DNA from: Bradyrhizobium viridifuturi
Lineage (GTDB): Bacteria > Pseudomonadota > Alphaproteobacteria > Rhizobiales > Xanthobacteraceae
Assembly: GCF_001238275.1 (NCBI RefSeq)
Contig: NZ_LGTB01000001.1
Location: 186,001 to 250,000 of the forward strand
Reading direction: 5' to 3'
DNA length: 64,000 nucleotides
This document shows positions 1 through 9,506 of the stretch, in pieces. The notes below the pieces were generated by a model, which worked only from the letters and a program-made list of their open reading frames with translations, searched no databases and had not been told where the DNA came from. Position numbers and translations under genes: made by a program. Positions within the stretch are counted from its first letter, which is position 1. Each line of letters starts with the position of its first letter.

Positions 1-1027
1 GTCGCAGCAGGCCCGGATGGCCAACGTGCTGGTGACGTTGCGCTCGACCATGCTGTTGCGCGGCATGCTGAAGCGCGGCTTCACCACCGTCCGCGATGCC
101 GGCGGCGCCGGCTATGCGCTGAAGCAGGCGATCGACACCGGCCTGACCGACGGGCCGCGGCTGTTCGTCTCCGGCCGCGCGCTGAGCCAGACCGGCGGCC
201 ATGGCGACGGGCGGGCGCGCTCGGACTATCTGGCCGATCCGACCTGCTCCTGCTGCGTGCGCGTCGGCGCGATCGCGCGCGTCGTCGACGGCGTCGATGC
301 GGTGCGCAAGGCGGTGCGCGAGGAGCTGCAGATGGGCGCCGACCAGATCAAGATCATGGCGTCCGGCGGCGTCGCGTCACCGACCGATCCGATCGGAGCC
401 TACGGCTATTCCGAGGACGAGATCCGCGCCATCGTCGCCGAGGCGAAGGCGCGGCACACCTATGTGCTGGCTCACGCCTACACCGCGGAGGCGATCGAGC
501 GCGCGGTCCGCTGCGGCGTGCGCACCATCGAGCACGGCAATCTGGTCGACCTGCCGACCGCGCGGCTGATGGCCGAGAAGGGCGCCTATGTGGTGCCGAC
601 CCTCGTCACCTATGAGGCGCTGGCGAACGAGGGCGCGAAATACGGCCTGCCCGCGGCGAGCGTCGCCAAGGTCGCCGACGTGCGCGACGCTGGCCTGCGC
701 TCGCTCGCGATCTACCGCGAGGCCGGCGTCAAGATGGGCTACGGCTCCGATCTGCTCGGACCGTCGCAGCGTTTGCAGAGCGACGAGTTCCGCATCCGTG
801 CCGAACTGCTCGGCCCGCAGGCGGTGATCGCCAGCGCGACGGTCATTGGCGCCGAGGTGCTCGGCATGGAAGGCAAGCTCGGCCGCATCGCGCCGGAGGC
901 GTTTGCCGACCTGCTGGTGGTCGAGGGCAATCCGCTGCGCGACGTGGCGTGCCTGCTCGGCCAGGGCGAGCACATCCCGATGGTGATGAAAGCCGGCAAG
1001 GCCGAGGTCGACCGGCTCGGCGGGTAG
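1..1027 (+). CDS. Metal-dependent amidohydrolase, 5'-truncated by the window edge
   Basis: The reading frame is open from base 2 through the first Met at 17, so the true start lies upstream of the window. The product belongs to the amidohydrolase superfamily, in the imidazolonepropionase/prolidase-like branch. It shows the GFTTVRDAGG segment, a GGHGD loop, a lysine in DQIKIMASGG that could be the metal-bridging residue, HAYT and IEHGN histidines, and a late GSD aspartate. The C-terminus (GRIAPEAFADLLVVEGNPL) is the usual end of these enzymes, where the small beta-sandwich domain closes. The N-terminal HxH metal pair is missing and is presumably outside the window. The substrate cannot be told from this. 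Confidence 0.85.
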   Translation, partial: SQQARMANVLVTLRSTMLLRGMLKRGFTTVRDAGGAGYALKQAIDTGLTDGPRLFVSGRALSQTGGHGDGRARSDYLADPTCSCCVRVGAIARVVDGVDAVRKAVREELQMGADQIKIMASGGVASPTDPIGAYGYSEDEIRAIVAEAKARHTYVLAHAYTAEAIERAVRCGVRTIEHGNLVDLPTARLMAEKGAYVVPTLVTYEALANEGAKYGLPAASVAKVADVRDAGLRSLAIYREAGVKMGYGSDLLGPSQRLQSDEFRIRAELLGPQAVIASATVIGAEVLGMEGKLGRIAPEAFADLLVVEGNPLRDVACLLGQGEHIPMVMKAGKAEVDRLGG

Positions 1028-1075
1028 AGCGTTTTCGGGCGAAGCGGGCCCGGTGGTTGTAGAGCGCGTCAAGCC
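1027..1075. repeat. Degenerate rhizobial intergenic repeat
   Basis: Directly after the amidohydrolase stop there is a GAGCGTTTTCGGGCGAAGCG segment followed by a GCGCGTCAA end. This resembles a short palindromic repeat scattered through Bradyrhizobium genomes. The copy is imperfect, and the assignment rests on memory of that family. Confidence 0.35.
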
Positions 1076-1111
1076 GGAGTCTGGCGTCGCGGGTGCGGCA
1101 TCATTCCGTCG

Positions 1112-1564
1112 TCAGCGAATGATTTCGATGGTCGTGTTGGCCCGTCCCTGTGTTTCGATCAGTTGGAAGAGCACCTGTGCGTGGGCTGGGCTCAGCCTGA
1201 CACAGCCGTGGGAGGCGGGTCGGCCAAGGCTGCTGGTCTCGTAGCTCCCATGTATGGCGTAACCGGTATCGTAGAAGATCGAATACGGCATTGGTGTGTA
1301 GTTGTAGAGCCTGGAGTAATGCATCCGCTCGAGAACATACGGCGTGTACGTCCCAACCGGGGTTTGATATCCGGGGCGCGCGGTCGATACCGCCCAGGTG
1401 GCGAAATGGTCACCATCGACGGAGACGTCCATCTGTTGCGCTGAGAGTTGAATGCGGATGGTGACGGCCGCCATCGCGCTGTCGGCGTAGACACAAGACA
1501 GCAGGGCGTAGAGCGCGAAGAGCAATCGAAAGGGTGTCAAGCGTGAGATCCGGTGCCGGGCCAT
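1112..1564 (-). CDS. L,D-transpeptidase (YkuD fold), secreted
   Basis: A 150-residue protein with a signal peptide (about residues 1-32, ending ADSAMAA) and a YkuD catalytic domain. The active-site pattern is clear: His105 in YAIHGS, then SHGCVRLS with His119 and the nucleophile Cys121. Enzymes of this family make 3-3 crosslinks in peptidoglycan or attach proteins to it in the periplasm. The start at 1564 was chosen because it places the hydrophobic segment at the N-terminus. Longer in-frame extensions lack a signal. The start overlaps the end of the small gene upstream, so the two may be translated together. Confidence 0.85.
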   Translation of the reverse strand: MARHRISRLTPFRLLFALYALLSCVYADSAMAAVTIRIQLSAQQMDVSVDGDHFATWAVSTARPGYQTPVGTYTPYVLERMHYSRLYNYTPMPYSIFYDTGYAIHGSYETSSLGRPASHGCVRLSPAHAQVLFQLIETQGRANTTIEIIR

Positions 1565-1767
1565 GCCGCATTGATAACTTGTCTGGCTTGCTGGACCTCG
1601 GCTTCCGCATTTGCAGGCGGCCGCTCGGCGCTGCTTCTGATGCCTGTCGCAAGCGCGATGGCCGCCAGCAATGCCCGTGATGTTTGCCATTTTCTATCGC
1701 CTCGCACGGACGGAACGAGAAGCATGAGGATGCCGAACCCCAGGATCACGAGATATGATTCGTTCAT
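1537..1767 (-). CDS. Small membrane protein, unknown function
   Basis: A 76-residue reading frame with an N-terminal hydrophobic stretch (YLVILGFGILMLLV) and a second shorter one (LLAAIALATG). A GGAG ribosome-binding site lies 7 bases before the ATG at 1767. It overlaps the start of the L,D-transpeptidase gene by 28 bases, which suggests coupling. I do not recognise the family, and the C-terminal third looks unstructured. It may be real or a fortuitous frame upstream of the transpeptidase. Confidence 0.4.
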   Translation of the reverse strand: MNESYLVILGFGILMLLVPSVRGDRKWQTSRALLAAIALATGIRSSAERPPANAEAEVQQARQVINAAWPGTGSHA

Positions 1768-2054
1768 GGTCAATCTCCGCCTACAGACTAAGGGAAGCGG
1801 ACGGAGGGGAGTTGCGTGAGATCAAACGGAGCTTGCGCAAGCCGATCGGCGCCTGCCGATCGGGGGCTCGCTGATTGATGCAAGTCAATTCTTTCGAGGG
1901 GACGTTGCAGATTGCCGTTGTCGGCGCCTCGAGGCGCTCGCCGCGTTGACGAGTCGGACTGTCCATTGCCTGCGAGGCAGCGCAATCGGCGAGCGATAGA
2001 TTTTGCTGCGGCGTACGTCGCCAGGATCGCCGGCGCGCTTCAGGTTAAATCCGC

Positions 2055-5000
2055 TCACCACACCACGCGAAAACCCGCGGTGCCCTTGTAGCTGTGGTTG
2101 TCGCCGGCATCCTGCAGGCTGGCGCGATAGGTCGCTTCGCCGAAGACAGTGTAGCGGCCGTTGGCCCAGCTGTAGCTGCCGCCGCCGCCGAGGCTGCCCC
2201 AGAGCCGGTCGTTGTCGCTGGCGAAGCTGGTGCCGGAGACGTCGACCTTGCTGCCGTCGAGGAATTCGTAGTGCAGATTGCCGATCGCGTAGAGGTCGGA
2301 GCGAACGATGCTCGTGCCGTCATACCAGCTCTTCTGGTGATTGAGCATGAGGCCGATGCGACCGAGCAGGCTGTCGGCATTGGCGAGCGAGACCTGTGCG
2401 CCGAAGCGATCGGCGAACCCATCGAAATCGAGCTTCGAATAGGCGAGCTGGGCCTGCGGGGTCAGTGAGAAGCCGTTGCCAACAGCGATGCGCCTGCCGC
2501 CTTCGACGCTGAATGCATAGCCCAGGCCTTCATTGCCGTGGGTCATGCTGCCGACGAGATCGGAGGTGAGATCGCCGCGGTAGAACATGGTCTGCATCTG
2601 GCCGTCGATGTAGACGCCGTTGTCGCCGTACCAGGTGGCGGTGGCGCCGACGCCGGTGCCCTCGGCCCGGATGCGGCCGTTGCCGAACAACGAGTTCACG
2701 TAAGCCGTGGTCAGGCCGTATTGCAGCGTGAGCCCGACGATCAGGCGGCCGTAGCTGTTCTCCAGCGCGAGGCCGTCGAGCCCGGCCTGCGCCTTGAAGT
2801 CATCGCTGTTCGCGGTCGAGCCTGTGGTGTTCGATGGCCGCAAGCTGGTCTGGCCGCCCTCGACGCGGCCCCAGAATGCCGATTGCGTCCATGAACTATC
2901 GGCCTGCGCGGCCGGTGTGACGCCCATCCGCGCCATCGCCTCGCTCGGGCCGCCGCTGCCGGCCCAATAGCGGCTGCCGACGCGCTCCTGCAACGACGGC
3001 AACGCGTTCATGCCGAGCAGCACCTGGGCGTAATTCTCGTAGAGCGGCACGCCGGGCTGGTAGAGCGGGCCGGCCGGCATCGGCGTTGCCGGATTGACCA
3101 GGCTGGAGCGCAGATACCAGTCGCCGTCCGAAGGCGTCGAGATGCCGTTCTTCTGCAACGTATAGCCATAGGCGCCGGCGACGATCGCCTGCTGTCCTTG
3201 CAGCGAATAATTGCCGGCCAGCGTGAAGCTGCCGTTGGAGGCACCGGTGACGTCGATCAGCTTGATGCCGTCCTTGGTCTGCGCGCCGCCGCCGCCGACA
3301 TTGTTGACCCTCACGGTCGAAGTGCCCGACGTGCTCCCCGCGATCAGGCGATCGGCGGCCGAGCCATCGCCGCCGAGCACGGTATTGAACAGCAGCGTGC
3401 CGCCATTGCCGGCATAATTGCCGGCGACCGTCAGCGTCGTGCCGGGTGCTGTGCCAAATCGCACGGTGCCGGCATTGTCGAGCGACGCCATGGTCTGGTC
3501 GAAGCCGTTGAGGTCGAAGGCGCCGCCGGCATTGGCGACAAAGGCGGACGCGGCGCTGAACGCGTTGGCCGCGCCGGCTTGCAGCGTGCCGCCCGTGACT
3601 GTGGTCGCGCCGCTGTAGCTGTTGACGCCGGACAGCGTCTGGGTGCCGCCGCTGATCGCGAGCCCGCCGGTGCCGCCGATCGCGCCCGCGAAATTGTCGC
3701 TTGCGTTGGTGATGGTCAGCGTCTTGGCGCCGAGCGCGACATTGCCGCTTCCGGCGAGGCTCTGGATGCTGGTGCCTGACCCCGCGAGGCCGGAGATGTC
3801 GAACGCCGCATTCGCCACCACACGGCTGGAATTGCTGATCGACCCGGTGCCCGTCAGCGCCAGCGTGCCGGCCGAGATCGTGGTCACACCGCCATAGGTG
3901 TTGGCGCCGGACAGCGTCTCGGTGCCGCCGGCGAGCGTCAGCCCGCCGCTGCCGCCGATCACGCCGGCGAACGTGTCGTTCGCAGCGGTCAGCGTCAGCG
4001 TCTTGGCGCCGAGATCGACCGCGCCGGAGCCCGACAGTCGCTGGATGCTGGTGCCCGCGCCGGAAAGCCCGGCGATCGAGAAGATGCCGTTGGCGATCAC
4101 CTGGCTGGACGCGGAAATGTCGGCGGCGCCGGTCAGCGCCAGCGTGCCCGCGGTGATCGTGGTGGCGCCGGTGTAGGCCTGCACGCCGGAGAATGCCTGC
4201 GTGCCGGCGGTGAGCTGCACGCCGCCGGTGCCGCTGATCGTTCCGGCAAAGCTGTCGTGCCCGTTGGTGATGATCAGGTCCTTGGTGCCCAGCCTGACGC
4301 TGCCGGCGCCGCTGCCGGCGAGGCTCTGGATGTGCGCGCTGGGGTCATTCGTGAGCGAAATATCGAAGATCGCGTTATTGACCACCCGGCTTGTAGTGGC
4401 GAGGGCGTTGCCGGAGCCCGCGGCTGAGGACAGCGAGAGCGATCCCTGCTGGATCACCGTCTCGCCGGTATAAGTGCTGCTGCCACCGAAGATGAAATTG
4501 CCGTTGCCGGTCTTGGTCAATCCGCCGACACCGCTGAAGCCAACGCTGCTGACGACGGTGAACCCGTTGGTATCGACGGTCAGCCCGCCGGCGGCGATGT
4601 TGTTCTGCGCCGCTGTTCCAGCCGTGGCGTTCGCGGTGTTGACGCGCGCGCGGATTGTCGCATTGTCATAGTTGATCTGACCTCCCGCATTGCTGATGGT
4701 GAAGCCAAAGCCGCCCAGTATCACCGTGGCGTTGCGCACGTTGAGGGTGCCCGTGCCCCCAACCGGAGTGCCGAGGATGATTCTGGCGGAGGTGCTTAGG
4801 GTCGCGCCGTCCGTGACGTTGACGACGCCCGTGCCGGTGGTGCCGACGGTGAGCGCGCCGGTCGTCAATTGCGATCCGGCGCCCGTCACCGTCAGATTTG
4901 TGGACCCACCTGCGACATCGCCCATCGAAACATTAAGATTGGCAGTCAGCGTGGCGCCGTTTTGAATCGTGAGGCTGGTCGTTCCGCCAGCCACGTCGCG

Positions 5001-5333
5001 AATCGTCATATTGCCGGTCGTGCTGGTCGCCCCAGGGTTCACGCCGAGAACGACAGTTGAACCGGCCACGATATTGGGGCTAGTTCCGGAAGTCGGCGCC
5101 GCGCCACCGGACCAGTTCGAACCCACCGTCCAGTCGTTGCTGGTGGCGCCGGTCCAGGTCTGCGCCGCCGCCGAGCCCGGCGCCAGCGCCGAAAGTGCGG
5201 CGACTGAGGCGCTCAGCAACAGCAGCCGATGGATATCTGCGCGAGTGCGGGACGGGGGTACCATCCGGCGCGCATTGAGTGTGGTGTCACCAACGTGTCG
5301 TGCGACCGTCGCAGCCCCGATGCATTCGCGCAT
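2055..5333 (-). CDS. Autotransporter with beta-helical passenger and C-terminal beta-barrel
   Basis: About 1,090 residues. A long signal region ends at LAPGSAAAQ, followed by W-x-G-x-x-x-x-D-W-xx-xx-NW motifs. The passenger carries at least five passenger-associated repeats, with recurrent pattern SGxxxYxGxTTIxxGTLxLTG, between about residues 290 and 610. The last 280 residues form an autotransporter beta-domain ending in aromatic FRVVW, the outer-membrane insertion signal. It is therefore a type V secreted surface protein, probably an adhesin. The start at 5333 was chosen for an AAGGGG box 9 bases upstream. An ATG at 5384 is possible but has no ribosome-binding site. There is no neighbouring operon. 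Confidence 0.9.
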   Translation of the reverse strand: MRECIGAATVARHVGDTTLNARRMVPPSRTRADIHRLLLLSASVAALSALAPGSAAAQTWTGATSNDWTVGSNWSGGAAPTSGTSPNIVAGSTVVLGVNPGATSTTGNMTIRDVAGGTTSLTIQNGATLTANLNVSMGDVAGGSTNLTVTGAGSQLTTGALTVGTTGTGVVNVTDGATLSTSARIILGTPVGGTGTLNVRNATVILGGFGFTISNAGGQINYDNATIRARVNTANATAGTAAQNNIAAGGLTVDTNGFTVVSSVGFSGVGGLTKTGNGNFIFGGSSTYTGETVIQQGSLSLSSAAGSGNALATTSRVVNNAIFDISLTNDPSAHIQSLAGSGAGSVRLGTKDLIITNGHDSFAGTISGTGGVQLTAGTQAFSGVQAYTGATTITAGTLALTGAADISASSQVIANGIFSIAGLSGAGTSIQRLSGSGAVDLGAKTLTLTAANDTFAGVIGGSGGLTLAGGTETLSGANTYGGVTTISAGTLALTGTGSISNSSRVVANAAFDISGLAGSGTSIQSLAGSGNVALGAKTLTITNASDNFAGAIGGTGGLAISGGTQTLSGVNSYSGATTVTGGTLQAGAANAFSAASAFVANAGGAFDLNGFDQTMASLDNAGTVRFGTAPGTTLTVAGNYAGNGGTLLFNTVLGGDGSAADRLIAGSTSGTSTVRVNNVGGGGAQTKDGIKLIDVTGASNGSFTLAGNYSLQGQQAIVAGAYGYTLQKNGISTPSDGDWYLRSSLVNPATPMPAGPLYQPGVPLYENYAQVLLGMNALPSLQERVGSRYWAGSGGPSEAMARMGVTPAAQADSSWTQSAFWGRVEGGQTSLRPSNTTGSTANSDDFKAQAGLDGLALENSYGRLIVGLTLQYGLTTAYVNSLFGNGRIRAEGTGVGATATWYGDNGVYIDGQMQTMFYRGDLTSDLVGSMTHGNEGLGYAFSVEGGRRIAVGNGFSLTPQAQLAYSKLDFDGFADRFGAQVSLANADSLLGRIGLMLNHQKSWYDGTSIVRSDLYAIGNLHYEFLDGSKVDVSGTSFASDNDRLWGSLGGGGSYSWANGRYTVFGEATYRASLQDAGDNHSYKGTAGFRVVW

Positions 5334-5384
5334 GGTGCTCAGCCCCTTGTTCTTGCCGCTGCCCGGCAGGTTGCATTCCGGCAA

Positions 5385-5681
5385 ACCTTCGCCGACAGCG
5401 GATATGCGTTACGCTATGTGACTCTCTGTGAGCCGACAAATGAAGCTTGTATCGCGCGCAACGAAACACGCCGCGGTGTGCCCGCGGTGCAACGTCCGCG
5501 CGTTGCAATTAATCGATCGCTAACCAGTTGAGTGGCGGCGGGTTGCCCGGAACGGGGTTGGGCAGGCCGGCAGCGCGTCCCGGTCACCCAGCACATGCGA
5601 TCACGATACCGCTGGCAGCGTTGACGTGGCCGGGCAGAAGCACGACATATCGCCTGCCAACCCGTCGCTCCGGAGCCAGCC
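5385..5681. other. Intergenic region, divergent promoters expected
   Basis: About 300 bases between the divergent autotransporter and cyclase genes. Only out-of-frame shadows are present. It must hold both promoters, but I see no clear palindrome or terminator. Confidence 0.5.
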
Positions 5682-6878
5682 ATGAACGTCCCCAACATCG
5701 AATCCGTCACGCCGCAGTCCGACGGCGACGTGGTGAGCTGGCTGACCAACGAGACGCGCGACCAGCGTTTCATCGACAACATCTTCGCCGAGCTGTGCAT
5801 CCGGCTGCAGCGCACCGGCATTCCCCTCAAGCGGGCGACGATGAACCTTCTGATCCAGCACCCGCAATGGCTGGGCGCCCGGATCATCTGGGCCGACGGC
5901 AAGCGCGAGGCCGAGATCACGCGGGTCGACTACGATGTCCAGCAGCGCTCGGAATATATCGGCAGCCCGGTCTACGAAATCCACCAAGGCGCCACCGAGG
6001 TGCGCGAGCGCCTCGAAGGCGATCCCTCGCAGGGCCGCAAGCACGCGCTCTATGACGACATGCGCGCGCAGGGCCTGACCGACTATGTGGCGTGGCCGCT
6101 GCTGCACACGCTCGGCAAGCGGCATGTCGTGACCTTCGCGACCGACCGCGCCGGCGGCTTCGATGAGGCTGATATCGCCGAGCTGCGGAAGGTGCTGCCG
6201 GTGCTGGCGCTGGTTAGCGAGATCCGGATGAAGAACCGGCTGGCCCGCACGCTGCTCGAGACCTATGTTGGGTCGCATGCCGGCGAGATGATCCTCGCCG
6301 GCGCCACCAGGCGCGGCAGCGGGACGACGGTGCGCGCCGCGATCATGATCTGCGACTTGCGGGATTTCACCCGGATCTCGGACTCCTGGCCGCGCGACGA
6401 CGTCATCGATCTCTTGAACGACTATTTCGACGCGATGTCGGAGCCGATCGCGCGGCATGGCGGAGAAATCCTGAAATTCATCGGCGACGGTCTGCTTGCC
6501 ATTTTCCCGCTCAGCGAGCCCAGGGCCTGCGCCAACCTGCTGCACGCGGTGTCCGAGGCGCGCGAGGCGATGGCGGCGCTGAGCGAAAAGAACAGCATGA
6601 TGGGGCGGGCACCGATGAATTACGGCATCGGCGTCCATGTCGGTGACGTCATGTACGGCAATATCGGATCGCGCAGCCGGCTCGACTTCACGGTGATCGG
6701 TCCCGCGGTGAACATGGCGTCGCGGCTTGAAACCCTCACCAAGCAGCTGAAGAGGAACGTGCTGCTGTCTCGGGGGTTCGCCGATCTCGTCGAGCACGAC
6801 TTCGCGCTCGAACATGTCGGTGAGCATGCCGTGCGCGGATTCAGCGAGCCGATCGAGTTGTTTGCCTATAACGGCTGA
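5682..6878 (+). CDS. Class III adenylate/guanylate cyclase
   Basis: A 398-residue soluble protein. Residues 1-200 form a GAF-like or unassigned sensor region. Residues 215-398 are the class III nucleotidyl cyclase domain. The metal-binding aspartates are Asp225 (CDLRDFT) and Asp269 (FIGDG). Lys265 fits adenine recognition (KFIGD), followed by DFTVIG, and Asn344/Arg348 (NMASRLE) are the transition-state residues, so the enzyme should be active and probably makes cAMP. Rhizobia carry many such cyclases. No membrane segment is seen. The neighbour (ClC channel) is convergent, 8 bases away, and gives no functional hint. Confidence 0.93.
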   Translation: MNVPNIESVTPQSDGDVVSWLTNETRDQRFIDNIFAELCIRLQRTGIPLKRATMNLLIQHPQWLGARIIWADGKREAEITRVDYDVQQRSEYIGSPVYEIHQGATEVRERLEGDPSQGRKHALYDDMRAQGLTDYVAWPLLHTLGKRHVVTFATDRAGGFDEADIAELRKVLPVLALVSEIRMKNRLARTLLETYVGSHAGEMILAGATRRGSGTTVRAAIMICDLRDFTRISDSWPRDDVIDLLNDYFDAMSEPIARHGGEILKFIGDGLLAIFPLSEPRACANLLHAVSEAREAMAALSEKNSMMGRAPMNYGIGVHVGDVMYGNIGSRSRLDFTVIGPAVNMASRLETLTKQLKRNVLLSRGFADLVEHDFALEHVGEHAVRGFSEPIELFAYNG

Positions 6879-6886
6879 CGGCGTCT

Positions 6887-8200
6887 TCAGGCCGGCGTCG
6901 TCTTCTGCGCCGGCGCAGCCCGGTTGATGAATCCCTTGGCGAGGGCGTGATAGACGCCCTCCTTGCAGATCAGCTTCGAACTTGCATGGGCGATCAGGGC
7001 CGCGGCCATCAACGGCACGACCATCGCGTGGTTGTCGGTCATCTCGGTGACGATCACGAAGGCCGTGATCGGGGCCTGAACCACGCCGGCGAAATACGAC
7101 ACCATGCCGAGCAGCATGATGGCGGGTAGCGGCGCGCCGTGAAACAGCGGGGCGATGTTGGAGCCTATTCCGGCACCGACCGCGAGCGAAGGCGCGAAGA
7201 TGCCGCCCGGCATGCCGCTGATCGAGGCGAAGGTGGTCGCGAGGAATTTCCATACGCTGAAGCTCGCGGGCAATTGTGACCCGGCCTCGAGCGCGGACTT
7301 CACCTGCTGATATCCCGTGCCGTAGATCGCGCCGTCGGACGCAATCCCGCAGATCGCCGCCGCCAGCCCGCAGGTCGCGGCGAAGCCGACCGGGTAGCGC
7401 TTGATCGTGCGTCCCACCGGATTGGCAAATCCGCGCGCCATCGCGATCAGGATGCGGCTGAACAGGCCGCCCGCCAGCCCTCCGGCCACGCCGCAGAGCG
7501 GGACCGCGAGCCAGTCGGCGCCGTTGCGCAGCGCCGTCGCGCTGGTGCCGAAATAGGTGTAGTTGCCCATCAGCGCGAGCGAGGTCAGGCCGGCGGCGAT
7601 CACCGCGCCGATGATCAGGCTGGAGGTTCGTGTCTCGAAGGAGCGACTCATTTCCTCGATGCCGAACACGATTCCCGCAAGCGGGGTGTTGAAGGCCGCC
7701 GCGACACCCGCGGCGGCGCCGGCAAGGATCAGGCCGGGCTGGCGGCGGGGCGAGAAGCGGCCGAGCGCAAACATGATCGACGCGCCGATCTGCACCGTCG
7801 GCCCCTCGCGCCCGACAGACGCGCCACACAGCAGGCCGAACAGGGTCAGCAGGATCTTGCCGGCCGCAATGCGCAGCGAGACGAGGCTTTCGCGCGCGGT
7901 CTGGTCGGTCAGATGGCGCGCAGCGATCGCCTGCGGGATGCCGCTGCCCTGTGCGTTCTGAAAGAAGCGATTGGTCAGGAACACCGACAGCGCGAAGCCG
8001 GCGGGTGTCAGCACCAGTGAGACATAATGGAAACGGGATACCACCGCATTGAAGGCGATCTGCGCCAGGTCCGCGAGCTGCGCGAGCGCGACGGCCGCCG
8101 CACCGACCGCAATGCCGCCCAACAGGAAGAGGGCGCGGCGCTGCCAGCGCGCGGAGACAATTCTGAACAGCCGCCGCTGGCGGTTGGAGGGGAACGTCAT
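6887..8200 (-). CDS. ClC-family chloride channel/antiporter
   Basis: A 437-residue polytopic membrane protein with the three ClC signature loops: GSGIP at residues 85-89, GREGP at 130-134 and GIFAPSLAVGA near 318. The glutamate in GREGP is the gating glutamate of H+/Cl- antiporters. There is no C-terminal CBS pair, which fits the short bacterial subgroup. A Q90AIAA segment follows GSGIP. It is convergent with the cyclase, and the start is at ATG 8200. Confidence 0.93.
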   Translation of the reverse strand: MTFPSNRQRRLFRIVSARWQRRALFLLGGIAVGAAAVALAQLADLAQIAFNAVVSRFHYVSLVLTPAGFALSVFLTNRFFQNAQGSGIPQAIAARHLTDQTARESLVSLRIAAGKILLTLFGLLCGASVGREGPTVQIGASIMFALGRFSPRRQPGLILAGAAAGVAAAFNTPLAGIVFGIEEMSRSFETRTSSLIIGAVIAAGLTSLALMGNYTYFGTSATALRNGADWLAVPLCGVAGGLAGGLFSRILIAMARGFANPVGRTIKRYPVGFAATCGLAAAICGIASDGAIYGTGYQQVKSALEAGSQLPASFSVWKFLATTFASISGMPGGIFAPSLAVGAGIGSNIAPLFHGAPLPAIMLLGMVSYFAGVVQAPITAFVIVTEMTDNHAMVVPLMAAALIAHASSKLICKEGVYHALAKGFINRAAPAQKTTPA

Positions 8201-8346
8201 TCTGGCGGATTCTGGCTCATGTCGTGGCCCGATACGAAGCGGATCACGTCATTCCTAGCACGCGTCGATGGGGCGTGAAGCTCAAGAAATCAGCACGATA
8301 TGCCGGCACAATCGCCGGATCGCGGCGCCGAAATCAGCGCCGCGGT

Positions 8347-8742
8347 CTATCTGCGGCTCCGCTGCTTTCTCGGAAACAGCCGGTCGCGGATGTAGCGCGA
8401 GGTCGCCGTCAGGCGAATGCCGCGGGGCTTCTGCCAGGCGGCGCGGTCGATCTCCTTCTTGTCGCCGATCGCCAAGCGTCCCTTGGCGTTCTTGGCAATG
8501 AAGATCGCGTCGCTCATCCTGCGGCCGGAACGCTTGTTCCTGGCCGTCACTTCCTTCCAGAGGCTGAGCCTGCCGAGCTTGAGCTTCGGCAGTTCTTCCT
8601 TGATCTCGCGCTTGAGGCAGTCCTTCCCGGTCTCGCGCGCACGTCTGCGTCCGCCGGGGAACATCCACAGCCCGTCAGATCGGCGTCGAACCAGAAGAAC
8701 CTTGCCGCGTTTCGCGGCCACCAGTTTGGAGGACTTGGTCAT
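8347..8742 (-). CDS. Nudix hydrolase
   Basis: A 131-residue Nudix-fold protein. The Nudix box runs from Gly31 to about residue 53 and contains Glu37 and the metal-binding REIKEEL motif (Arg45, Glu46, Glu49, Glu50). The terminal G-U of the consensus is replaced by P-K, a mild deviation. It probably hydrolyses a nucleoside diphosphate derivative or diphosphoinositol-type compound; the substrate is unknown. The ATG at 8742 is preferred because the upstream extension lacks similarity to Nudix proteins. A palindromic operator and promoter lie 40 bases upstream, so expression is probably repressor-controlled. Confidence 0.85.
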   Translation of the reverse strand: MTKSSKLVAAKRGKVLLVRRRSDGLWMFPGGRRRARETGKDCLKREIKEELPKLKLGRLSLWKEVTARNKRSGRRMSDAIFIAKNAKGRLAIGDKKEIDRAAWQKPRGIRLTATSRYIRDRLFPRKQRSRR

Positions 8743-8781
8743 GTACAGCGCAATGATCGAAACAGAATCTCGTCCTATTCT

Positions 8782-8807
8782 AACTTGTCTACTTAGGTAG
8801 ACAAGTT
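8782..8807 (-). promoter_or_regulatory. Perfect 11-bp inverted repeat over a sigma70-like promoter
   Basis: Arms AACTTGTCTAC and GTAGACAAGTT are separated by four bases. On the minus strand TTGTCT and TAGAAT are 16 bases apart, matching a -35/-10 pair for the Nudix gene, so the palindrome covers the -35 and spacer. This is the layout of a repressor operator. The shape suits a dimeric TetR- or GntR-type protein, but no regulator gene is adjacent. Confidence 0.6.
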
Positions 8808-8889
8808 TTAATGGTGCATTGTTCCACAGCCATATATCGGCTGTTTGTCTGCGGCAGCAGCCTGCGTTCGGAGCGTTGACGACGCGCAT

Positions 8890-9209
8890 ATGCTGTGAGG
8901 AGGAAGCGGCAAAATGACGGAGACCGTCCGCTGTGACGGTCTGTCGCGCCTTCGCTGCCCGTCGCGTCTCGGCGCTTTGCGCGTGCGCGTGATCCTCGGC
9001 CCTGCGTGCTGGTCGGTGGCGGATCTCGTTGCATCGAACATCGTTACGTTGAGTTCGTGCACATGATGATGGCGCGGTTCCGGCGGGAGGAACTCGCCTG
9101 ATCGCGTTTCGATGACACCATCCGCGACGGCAGCCCCGCTGCTTGTCGCCACTTGACTTGATGTTCTTGTTTTGTTCTAGTTGCCCTCCACCGTGAATAG
9201 GAGGTCGCC
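8890..9209. other. Intergenic, no gene seen
   Basis: About 320 bases with only frame shadows. It ends with the ribosome-binding site of the next small gene. Confidence 0.4.
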
Positions 9210-9506
9210 ATGGACAACCGTATCAGCGAAATTCGTAGGCAAATCAGGGCGCTGCGCGTCAGCATGCTCGAGGCCGAGGCGATCATGCGACAGCAGATCG
9301 ACCGGGACGAGGACTGCGCCTTCGTTGCCGGGGACCTCCTGAAGATGCGCCTGGTGATGAGCCGTCTGGTCGAAGAGCGGGCCGTGCTGGGCGACCGCGA
9401 CCCGATCATCGTGCACGCGAGCGTTGCTCCGCGCCGCCGGGCCGCGACGCCCATCTTTCTTCGCGCGACGAAGAAAGAACTCGTCGCCGGCGAAGCGCGT
9501 GCGTGA
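9210..9506 (+). CDS. Small helical protein, unknown function
   Basis: A 98-residue protein with a strong AGGAGG ribosome-binding site 6 bases before ATG. Residues 1-65 are heptad-like and charged (ISEIRRQIRAL, MLEAEAIMRQ), so a coiled coil is likely. It heads three small genes that overlap end to start (9210, 9499, 9662), which suggests one translationally coupled operon. I do not recognise a family. Confidence 0.65.
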   Translation: MDNRISEIRRQIRALRVSMLEAEAIMRQQIDRDEDCAFVAGDLLKMRLVMSRLVEERAVLGDRDPIIVHASVAPRRRAATPIFLRATKKELVAGEARA

